Shown in pieces: positions 1-5,320 of a stretch of 5,320 bases of DNA (the first letter of the stretch is position 1; every line of letters starts with the position of its first letter). A program made the position numbers and the translations under genes. The stretch comes from Pseudomonadota bacterium (lineage in GTDB: Bacteria; Pseudomonadota; Gammaproteobacteria; UBA4575). Under the pieces are notes generated by a model, which saw only the letters and a list, made by a program, of their open reading frames with translations, searched no databases and had not been told where the DNA came from. The DNA lies in contig VXPJ01000128.1 of assembly GCA_009839635.1 (NCBI GenBank), forward strand, positions 1 through 5,320, given 5' to 3'.

Positions 1-1352
1 CTAACCGGCTGCTGCCCTGGCTGGCCGCGATCCTGCTGGCACTGCTGGGCCTTGCCGCCTTGCGGACCTGCTCGGGGGACCCGGCGCGCAACGTGGTCAT
101 GGAATCCGTACCCCGGGCCCCGGTGCCGGATGCCGACCCGCCCGCCGACACCATCAAGACCCTGACGGCAAACGTCGCGGCCATGACCGCGGAGGTCGAG
201 GCCCTGCGGCAGGAAGGGGACCGGCTGCGGCAGGAGAACCGCGACCTCGCACAGGAACGCGGCCGCCTCGAAGAAAACCTGATGCGCAACCTCCGCCGGG
301 AACTGCGCGCCCTCGAACACGAGCAGGAGACACGCAGGCAGGTGGACTCGGGCGTGCTCGAGACCCTGACGCAGCGTGTCGATGCCCTGGCGCAATCGCT
401 GGCATACCGCCCGGCAGACCATTCCAGCGAGCTGCCGGTCGGTTCCGGACGGGACCCCGGCGAGGCGTACTGGATGCAGGAGGCGGGCACGGTCTGGGTC
501 GATCCGCTGGATGCCGCCCCGGGTGCGCGCGAACCGGTGCAGGAAAGCCTGCTCTACCCGGATGGCCGTGCAGATGCACCGGGCACGAAGATCTCAGACA
601 TGACGGAACCCCTAAAGCCTGCGTATACCGTCCCGCGAAATGCAACGCTGCTCGGCTCGACCACGCTGACGGCGCTGGTCGGGAGAGTCCCGGTACAGGG
701 CCAGGTGCGCGATGCGATGCCGTTCAAGGTCATCACCGGCCACGAGAACCTGGCCGCCAACGGCCTCACCGTGTCCGGCATCCGCGGCATGGTGTGGAGC
801 GGCACGGCCATCGGCGACTGGACGCTGTCGTGCGTCACCGGCCGGCTCGACTCGGTCACCTTCGTGTTTGACGACGGGACGATCCGCACGATTTCGGGTG
901 ATGCAAGAGAGGGCGCCTCCGCATCCGGCGAACGCTCGCTGGGCTGGATTTCAGACAGCCAGGGCATCCCCTGCATCAGCGGGACACGCAAGACCAACGC
1001 CCCGGCCTTTCTCGGGCAGCGCATCGGCATGATGACGGTGCAGGCGGCCGCCGAGGCCGCTGCCGCCGCGCAAACCACCACGACGGTCCGTGAGACCGGT
1101 GCGGGCGCCGACAGTGTGACCGGGGATACCGGGGCCTACGTGCTCGGGAAGACGGTCTCGGGCGGCACCGGGGAAGTCGCCCGGTGGCTGATGGAACGCC
1201 AGTCGCAGAGCTTCGATGCCGTGTTCGTGCCGGCCGGTACCCGGGTAGCCATTCACGTCGATGCACGACTCGACATCGATCTCGACCCGCAAGGCAGGAG
1301 ACTGGATTATGCACAAGCGACTGACCCTCATTTTCGTACTCGTCTTGACTAG
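1..1352 (+). CDS. VirB10/TraB-like conjugative transfer protein, TIGR03752 (PFL_4705) family, 5'-partial
   Basis: This is the inner-membrane-anchored scaffold of the ICE type IV secretion channel, expected to span the periplasm as VirB10/TraB does. The frame is open to the left edge (first full codon at 3). The first visible residues form a hydrophobic membrane segment (LLPWLAAILLALLGLAAL) before the TTG at 60, so that TTG is internal and the true start is just upstream of the window. About 449 residues are visible, near full length for the family. After the membrane anchor comes a proline-rich linker, then a charged coiled coil (about 150-400; LRQEGDRLRQEN-type heptads), then a variable linker, then a beta-rich C-terminal VirB10-like domain (from about 625) with PRNATLLGSTTLTALVGRVPV, GWISDSQGIPCISG and VPAGTRVAIHVDARLDIDL. 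Two cysteines in that domain (codons 831-833 and 972-974) could form a disulfide. Its 3' end overlaps the lipoprotein gene by 44 bases. Family assignment is from recalled motifs. Confidence 0.88.
   Translation, partial: NRLLPWLAAILLALLGLAALRTCSGDPARNVVMESVPRAPVPDADPPADTIKTLTANVAAMTAEVEALRQEGDRLRQENRDLAQERGRLEENLMRNLRRELRALEHEQETRRQVDSGVLETLTQRVDALAQSLAYRPADHSSELPVGSGRDPGEAYWMQEAGTVWVDPLDAAPGAREPVQESLLYPDGRADAPGTKISDMTEPLKPAYTVPRNATLLGSTTLTALVGRVPVQGQVRDAMPFKVITGHENLAANGLTVSGIRGMVWSGTAIGDWTLSCVTGRLDSVTFVFDDGTIRTISGDAREGASASGERSLGWISDSQGIPCISGTRKTNAPAFLGQRIGMMTVQAAAEAAAAAQTTTTVRETGAGADSVTGDTGAYVLGKTVSGGTGEVARWLMERQSQSFDAVFVPAGTRVAIHVDARLDIDLDPQGRRLDYAQATDPHFRTRLD
1296..1300 (+). promoter_or_regulatory. 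Ribosome binding site of the lipoprotein gene
   Basis: AGGAG lies 8 bases before the ATG at 1309, inside the end of the upstream gene. It decides the start: the open frame extends back to an ATG at 1261, but only the ATG at 1309 has a good Shine-Dalgarno sequence and puts a signal peptide at the N-terminus. Confidence 0.75.
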
Positions 1353-1713
1353 CCTCATGCTGGGCTGTGCGGGTACCAAGCAGGCCGTGCTGCCGCAGGA
1401 CGGCCCCTCGATCCGCACGATTTATGCCCGGCACATGCGCGATGTGCCGGTACGGGATGCGGCCTGTACGGATCGTGGTGCAAACCCCGCCGCCCACGGC
1501 GACCGGGCACTCCACGGCCATGCCCGCACGGCGTACCGCGAGATCGATGCCGTGTTTCCCAGGCTCGCGAACCCGGGCCTGGTGATGTACGTGTTTCCGC
1601 ACCTGGCCGGTGGGGCGCGTGTGCCGATCCCGGGCTATGCCACAAGCTTTCCCATGTACGAGCGGGTGGAATATGCGCTGCCTGGTGAAGGCCCGGTGGT
1701 GCCATTGCGGTGA
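1309..1713 (+). CDS. Conjugative transfer region lipoprotein, TIGR03751 type
   Basis: A 134-residue exported lipoprotein, expected to be an envelope component of the ICE mating-pair apparatus; its exact role is not established. The N-terminus is a clear type II signal peptide: MHKR, a hydrophobic stretch (LTLIFVLVLTSLML), then a lipobox LMLGC with the acylated cysteine at residue 20. The -3 position is Met rather than the usual Leu, a tolerated variant. Residue 21 is Ala, not Asp, which favours outer-membrane sorting. The mature part is short, with no membrane segment; it includes IRTIYARHMRDVPVR near its start and VMYVFPHLAGGARVPIPGY near its end. The start at 1309 is supported by AGGAG upstream. 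It overlaps the scaffold gene by 44 bases and the ATPase gene by 4 (GTGA), the gene order expected for this ICE family. Family call rests on size, lipobox and position between its usual partners. Confidence 0.85.
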   Translation: MHKRLTLIFVLVLTSLMLGCAGTKQAVLPQDGPSIRTIYARHMRDVPVRDAACTDRGANPAAHGDRALHGHARTAYREIDAVFPRLANPGLVMYVFPHLAGGARVPIPGYATSFPMYERVEYALPGEGPVVPLR

Positions 1714-4430
1714 AACTCCCGGGCATCCTGCCGGGCAGGCGGGCGATGCGCGACGGGCCGGTCCCGCAGGCTGCAGCCCGGAGCCTGTACGGCCGGCCGC
1801 CTTCGTTCACCGACCTGCTGCCCTGGGCCGAGTACGATGCCGGGACCCGGACCTTCGTGCTGGAAGACGGCCTCAGTGCCGGTGCGCTGCTCGAGATCCT
1901 CCCTGCCGGCACCGAGGCCTGCACACCCCGACACATGCAGCAGCTGCACGATGCCGTTCAGACCGCGCTCACGGATGCCATCCCGGAACAGGCCGAAGTG
2001 CCGTGGATCCTGCAGGTCTACGTGCAGGACGAACCGAGCCTGCTGCGGTTCCGGGCAGAGATTGAAGCGTACGCACAGCCCGGTGTGCTGGACAGCGACT
2101 ACAGCCGGTACTACCGGGAAGTGTTTTCGCAGCACCTGCAGCGGATCAGCCGCCCGGGCGGGCTGTTCGAAGACACCGCGGTGACCGGAGGCCGCTGGCG
2201 CGGCCAGGTGCGCCGCGTGCGGGCCGTGCTCTACCGCCGCCTCAAATCCCGGGGCAGGCATCCTCCTGCCGATGAAGTCGCGGCGGCGGTGAACGACGTG
2301 GTGACCAAATGGACCGCCTCGCTGGCCTCGGCCGGCATCCGGGTGCGCCGGGGCGAGGGGCGTGACCTGTACGAGTGGCTGCTTCGGTGGTTCAATCCGG
2401 GACCCGAAGTCGCACAGGGCAATCCGGACCGGTTGCTGGAGGTCGCGCCGTACCCGGGGGACGAGGACCTCCCGTTCGCGCATGACCTGGCCGAGGCGCT
2501 GACCCTGGCGATGCCCCGTTCGGACTCCCGGACCGCAACCTGGTGGTTCGACGGCGTGGCGCATACCGTGGTGACGGTCCAGGGGCTGCGCCGGGCACCT
2601 GAAATCGGTCACATGACGGCCGAGCGTCAGGTCGGGGATCATGTCTTCTCGCTGTTCGACCGCCTGCCGGAGCATACCGTGATGGCCATGACACTGGTTG
2701 TGAAACCGCAGGATTTGATCCGCGATCACATTGCGCGCGTGCGCCGTGCCGCGGTCGGCGATACGGCCGAGGCCGTCCTGACACGCGAGGATGCCGGGCG
2801 CGCGGAACGCGTGATGGCGCAGGGCAACAAGCTCTACCCGGTGAACCTGGCCTTCTATGTGCGTGGGTACGATGCCAAGGCCCTGCAAGTGCACGTCAAC
2901 CATCTGTGTGCGCGGCTGCTGCCGAACGGCCTGCAGCCCATCACCCGGGAAGGGGACCTGCTGGCCCTCGACAGCTATCTCCGCAACCTGCCGATGGCCT
3001 TTGACGAGGGACTGGACAAAAGCCGGCGGCGCGCACGGCTGGTGTTCTCCAGTCATGCCGCCAGCCTGCTGCCGGTGTACGGTCGCGCACGGGGCACGGA
3101 TCACCCGGGGCTGGTGTTTTTCAACCGCGGCGCCGAACCCCTGGTATTCGATCCCCTGCACCGCGGCGACCGCAAGAAGAACGCCCACATGCTGATCCTC
3201 GGGCCGACGGGTGCGGGCAAGTCGGCCCTGCTCGTCTACCTGCTGCAGCAGATGGCTGCCGTGTACCGGCCACGCATGTACATCATCGAGGCCGGCGGCT
3301 CGTTCTCGCTGCTGGGCCGGCATTTCCGGGAACACGGCCTTTCCGTTCACGAGGTGAGCCTGCACCCGGACCGTGATGTGAGCCTGCCGCCGTTCGCGGA
3401 CGCCCTGCAGGGGCTGGACCGGGAACGCCGGGCCGGTGCCGGTGGTGAGCACGGCCCCTGGACGGACGACGAGGCGGATGCATCGGACGAATCCGCAGGC
3501 CGTGACATCCTGGGCGAGATGGAAATTGCGGCCCGGGTCATGATCACCGGGGGGGATGCGGCCGAGGATGCGCGCATGAGCCGCGCCGACCGCCTGCTAA
3601 TCCGCAACGCGGTCCTGAAGGCGGCCGAATCCGTGCGGTCCAGCGGGCGGGACCAGGTCATCACCCGGGACGTGGTCGATGCCCTGCATGCGATTGGGCG
3701 GGACCGGGAACTGCCGGAGACCCGGCGCACCCGGGCGGTCGAGATGGGTGACGGCATGGCGCTGTTCTGCTCGGGCCTGGCCGGGCACTTCTTCAACCGC
3801 CCGGGCCAGCCCTGGCCCGGGGCCGATGTCACGATCCTGGAAATGGGCATCCTGGCAAGGGAAGGGTACGAGGACCAGCTCACCGTGGCCTACCTTTCCA
3901 TGATGAGCCACATCAACGACCTGGTGGAGCGCCACCAGAGTGATGAGCGGCCCACCCTGGTCGTCACCGACGAGGGGCACATCATCACCACCAACCCGCT
4001 GCTGGCCCGCTACGTGGTCAAGATCACCAAGATGTGGCGCAAGCTCGGCGCCTGGTTCTGGATCGCCACCCAGAACCTGGAGGACTTCCCGGATGCCAGC
4101 CGCAGGATGCTCAACATGATGGAGTGGTGGCTGTGCCTGGTCATGCCCAAGGAGGAGGTCGAGCAGATTGCCCGTTTCAGGGAGTTGAACGAGGCCCAGC
4201 GCAGCCTGCTGCTGTCGGCCCGCAAGGAGCCCGGGAAGTACGTCGAGGGCGTCGTGCTCTCCGACAACCTGGAAGCCCTGTTCCGCAACGTGCCGCCGCC
4301 GCTGAGCCTGGCGCTGGCCATGACCGAGAAGCACGAGAAGGCCGAGCGCGCCGCCATCATGCGCGAGCGCGGCTGCAGCGAGCTCGAGGCCGTGTACATC
4401 GTCGCGGAGCGGATTGCCCAGGCCAGGTGA
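1710..4430 (+). CDS. traC: Conjugative transfer ATPase, VirB4/TraC-like, TIGR03744 (PFL_4706) family
   Basis: The cytoplasmic AAA+-type motor that powers assembly and substrate transfer by the conjugative type IV secretion system. The 906-residue length is usual for the family. The N-terminal half (about 25-470) is the TraC/VirB4 N-terminal region, opening with FTDLLPWAEYDAGTRTFVLE. The C-terminal half is the RecA-like ATPase domain: Walker A GPTGAGKS at 498-505, Walker B TLVVTDEGH with the acidic pair D754-E755, and the ATQN motif with Gln788 as expected for VirB4-type ATPases. A charged, low-complexity insert lies at about 570-625. No membrane segment is evident. The GTG at 1710 overlaps the lipoprotein stop (GTGA), suggesting translational coupling; its Shine-Dalgarno is weak, and an in-frame ATG at 1746 (residue 13), preceded by a G-rich stretch, is an alternative start. 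All key catalytic residues are present, so the gene looks intact. The gene symbol follows the family name. Confidence 0.93.
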   Translation: MKLPGILPGRRAMRDGPVPQAAARSLYGRPPSFTDLLPWAEYDAGTRTFVLEDGLSAGALLEILPAGTEACTPRHMQQLHDAVQTALTDAIPEQAEVPWILQVYVQDEPSLLRFRAEIEAYAQPGVLDSDYSRYYREVFSQHLQRISRPGGLFEDTAVTGGRWRGQVRRVRAVLYRRLKSRGRHPPADEVAAAVNDVVTKWTASLASAGIRVRRGEGRDLYEWLLRWFNPGPEVAQGNPDRLLEVAPYPGDEDLPFAHDLAEALTLAMPRSDSRTATWWFDGVAHTVVTVQGLRRAPEIGHMTAERQVGDHVFSLFDRLPEHTVMAMTLVVKPQDLIRDHIARVRRAAVGDTAEAVLTREDAGRAERVMAQGNKLYPVNLAFYVRGYDAKALQVHVNHLCARLLPNGLQPITREGDLLALDSYLRNLPMAFDEGLDKSRRRARLVFSSHAASLLPVYGRARGTDHPGLVFFNRGAEPLVFDPLHRGDRKKNAHMLILGPTGAGKSALLVYLLQQMAAVYRPRMYIIEAGGSFSLLGRHFREHGLSVHEVSLHPDRDVSLPPFADALQGLDRERRAGAGGEHGPWTDDEADASDESAGRDILGEMEIAARVMITGGDAAEDARMSRADRLLIRNAVLKAAESVRSSGRDQVITRDVVDALHAIGRDRELPETRRTRAVEMGDGMALFCSGLAGHFFNRPGQPWPGADVTILEMGILAREGYEDQLTVAYLSMMSHINDLVERHQSDERPTLVVTDEGHIITTNPLLARYVVKITKMWRKLGAWFWIATQNLEDFPDASRRMLNMMEWWLCLVMPKEEVEQIARFRELNEAQRSLLLSARKEPGKYVEGVVLSDNLEALFRNVPPPLSLALAMTEKHEKAERAAIMRERGCSELEAVYIVAERIAQAR

Positions 4431-4436
4431 TCACCG

Positions 4437-4469
4437 CAGGCGCCTGGCGTGAAGGGAGCCTGGTGCCTG
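4437..4469 (+). other. Hairpin just after the ATPase gene, weak terminator candidate
   Basis: CAGGCGCC (4437-4444) can pair with GGTGCCTG (4462-4469), 8 pairs including one G-U, around a 17-base loop. It starts 7 bases after the ATPase stop. What follows is TTCAAAA, not a run of T, so it lacks the second half of an intrinsic terminator. It may slow or protect the 3' end of the operon transcript, or be a chance structure in GC-rich DNA. The left arm is part of a 10-base palindrome (4437-4446). Confidence 0.3.
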
Positions 4470-4487
4470 TTCAAAACTGGCGTGATG

Positions 4488-4516
4488 GGCAACCGGCAAG
4501 CCCGTGACGGTATGCC
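4488..4516 (+). other. Short imperfect inverted repeat upstream of the promoter candidate
   Basis: GGCAACCG (4488-4495) pairs with CGGTATGCC (4508-4516) over 8 pairs with one bulged A at 4512 and a 12-base loop. It lies about 13 bases upstream of the extended -10 element, covering roughly -28 to -56 relative to the predicted start. It could be an operator for a regulator or simply a hairpin at the end of the upstream transcript. Neither is shown by sequence alone. Confidence 0.25.
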
Positions 4517-4528
4517 AGGCCGGATCAA

Positions 4529-4537
4529 TGGTATATT
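4529..4537 (+). promoter_or_regulatory. Candidate extended -10 promoter for the MscS-like gene
   Basis: TGGTATATT: a TGn extension directly before TATATT (5 of 6 match to TATAAT). It is in the only A/T-richer spot of the gap and is oriented toward the downstream membrane-protein gene. No good -35 box is found at 16-18 bases, which extended -10 promoters can do without. Transcription would begin near 4543-4545, giving a leader of about 90 bases. It implies the channel gene can be expressed separately from the conjugation operon. Confidence 0.45.
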
Positions 4538-4541
4538 GCTG

Positions 4542-4603
4542 GTTCCGGGTGTCGGCCAAGCAGGATTTAGAAAAGTCTAACCCCCGTTGCCATACCCGGG
4601 AAC
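4542..4603 (+). promoter_or_regulatory. Structured leader candidate: 62-base imperfect inverted repeat
   Basis: The two ends pair: GTTCC (4542-4546) with GGAAC (4599-4603) and GGGT (4547-4550) with ACCC (4594-4597), separated by one bulged G (4598). The stem continues inward with GT/AT (4551-4552 with 4592-4593, one wobble) and GGC/GCC (4554-4556 with 4589-4591), leaving C4553 bulged. The tip is a perfect TTAGA-AAAG-TCTAA hairpin (4567-4580). This gives about 14 pairs in the lower stem plus 5 at the tip. It begins within a base or two of the transcription start predicted for the extended -10 element, and ends 31 bases before the ATG, so it could be an RNA leader controlling the channel gene. 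It matches no riboswitch class I recognise. No T run follows the stem, so it is not an intrinsic terminator. A protein-binding site or a dispersed palindromic repeat are alternatives. Confidence 0.4.
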
Positions 4604-4634
4604 AGGTCTGGGCCTTCGGCGGGATTCGTGCGCA

Positions 4635-5320
4635 ATGGAAGAAAACAAGACACTCATTGAGAAAGTACTGGATCAGGAACGCTCGGTCGAGTTTCTCAAG
4701 GGCCTCTACCGGTGGGCGGATCAGCATGTACTGAATCTCGACAACCTCATCCAGGTCGCGGTCATTGCCACGGGCCTGTTCATCACATTTGTCCTGGCGA
4801 GGAAAATCCATGCGAAGCTTGCCGAGCTCAAGCCCTCTGAGCCCATCCGGATACAATCCTTTTTTGCCAGCCTCCTGTACAGATTTGCTGTCCCGATCCT
4901 GCTGCTGGTGTGGCTGGGTGCCTTCAAAGGCCTGTATCTGTACCTTGAACAGCCCTGCGCCCTGGTCGAGGCCGCCATCAGCCTCACCCTGGCTTGGGCG
5001 GTGATCCGCCTGGGCTCATCGGTCATATCCGACCCGCTCATCAGCAAGAGTATCGCAACGTTCGTCTGGGGCATGGCTGCCCTGCATGTGTTCGGCCTGC
5101 TTGCCCCGCTGATCGGGTTTTTGGATGCGCAGGCGTTTCACGTCGGAGGACATGAACTCAGTGCATTCGATGTGATAGCTTCTGTCATTACCGTCGCGGT
5201 CTTCCTGTGGCTGGCCCTGCTGGTCACCCGGGTCATCGAGGCGCGCATCCTGGCCAGTGCCGGAATCTCGCAAACCACCCAGGTCCTGTTCACGAAAGTC
5301 CTCAAGATTGTCATCTTTAC
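4635..5320 (+). CDS. MscS-family mechanosensitive-channel-like membrane protein, 3'-partial
   Basis: An open frame of 228 complete codons runs off the right edge. It is a probable small-conductance mechanosensitive-type channel that would release solutes across the inner membrane on osmotic downshift. A charged amphipathic N-terminus (about 1-35) precedes five likely membrane segments at about 38-57, 76-103, 112-131, 139-163 and 177-200. The visible end, ISQTTQVLFTKVLKIVIF, resembles the stretch leading into the pore helix of MscS proteins; the diagnostic Gly/Ala-rich pore helix and the beta domain would lie beyond the window, so the family call is inferred. ATG 4635 is chosen: the frame is closed by TAA at 4578-4580 and the only other upstream option is TTG 4587. 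The Shine-Dalgarno is weak (GGCGGGA, 4618-4624). It is separated from the ATPase gene by 204 bases with its own promoter candidate, and its GC is visibly lower (about 55% in a sampled line versus 68% in the ATPase gene), suggesting a different origin. Confidence 0.7.
   Translation, partial: MEENKTLIEKVLDQERSVEFLKGLYRWADQHVLNLDNLIQVAVIATGLFITFVLARKIHAKLAELKPSEPIRIQSFFASLLYRFAVPILLLVWLGAFKGLYLYLEQPCALVEAAISLTLAWAVIRLGSSVISDPLISKSIATFVWGMAALHVFGLLAPLIGFLDAQAFHVGGHELSAFDVIASVITVAVFLWLALLVTRVIEARILASAGISQTTQVLFTKVLKIVIF

Noticed and set aside
60..62. TTG as the start codon of the VirB10-like gene.
   Set aside because: The frame continues upstream to the window edge and encodes the membrane anchor expected for this family, so TTG 60 is an internal leucine codon.
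880..1423. A 15-base direct repeat, CGATCCGCACGATTT, at 880-894 and 1409-1423.
   Set aside because: Both copies are inside coding sequence, in the same codon phase, encoding Ile-Arg-Thr-Ile. Shared codon preference explains them; flanking sequence is unrelated and there is no mobile-element structure.
1635..3452. A 605-codon open frame on the minus strand, opposite the ATPase gene.
   Set aside because: The plus strand here encodes a recognisable ATPase with Walker motifs. Long antisense frames are common opposite GC-rich genes with G/C third positions, and its translation is low-complexity, rich in His, Gln, Arg and Pro, with no recognisable domain.
4575..4581. GTCTAAC matches an integron attC R'' box (RYYYAAC), beside an imperfect palindrome.
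   Set aside because: No matching GTTRRRY box is found at a suitable distance downstream, nor upstream for the reverse orientation. The box is simply one arm of the TTAGA/TCTAA hairpin.
4504..4734. A 76-codon plus-strand frame starting in the intergenic gap.
   Set aside because: It has no ribosome binding site, starts upstream of the predicted promoter, and mostly overlaps the channel gene in another frame; its product has no coherent features.
4431..4856. A 141-codon minus-strand frame spanning the intergenic gap and the start of the channel gene.
   Set aside because: It lies antisense to the channel gene, has no recognisable domain, and would cross the promoter and leader structure; most likely chance.

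Overview
The window is GC-rich with strong G/C third-position bias. It reads as part of the conjugation region of an integrative and conjugative element (ICE) of the MPF_G / ICEHin1056-PFGI-1-ICEclc type, probably from a high-GC gammaproteobacterium. This rests on recognising three consecutive genes from memory of their families; no search was run.

Positions 1-4430 hold three plus-strand genes packed without gaps. First is a VirB10/TraB-like inner-membrane scaffold protein (TIGR03752, PFL_4705 family) whose start lies off the left edge. Second is a small secreted lipoprotein (TIGR03751 type). Third is a large VirB4/TraC-like conjugation ATPase (TIGR03744, PFL_4706 family). The genes overlap by 44 and 4 bases, so they very likely form one translationally coupled operon. 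Together they supply the cytoplasmic motor, the envelope-spanning scaffold and an outer-membrane-anchored accessory part of a type IV secretion system for conjugation.

Positions 4431-4634 form the only non-coding gap. It holds two short imperfect hairpins, an extended -10 promoter candidate (TGGTATATT), and a longer imperfect inverted repeat of about 62 bases that begins almost exactly where transcription from that promoter would start.

From 4635 to the right edge is the N-terminal part of a multi-pass membrane protein resembling the membrane region of MscS-family mechanosensitive channels. It runs off the window. It has lower GC and more A/T-ending codons than the conjugation genes, and it sits where MPF_G clusters normally continue with more transfer genes. 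The simplest reading is a cargo or acquired gene with its own promoter inserted after the ATPase gene, or the end of this block of the transfer module. The window shows no CRISPR array, tRNA, rRNA, insertion sequence or recognisable att site. I found no convincing undescribed multi-gene system; the structured leader and the placement of the channel gene are the parts worth a second look.
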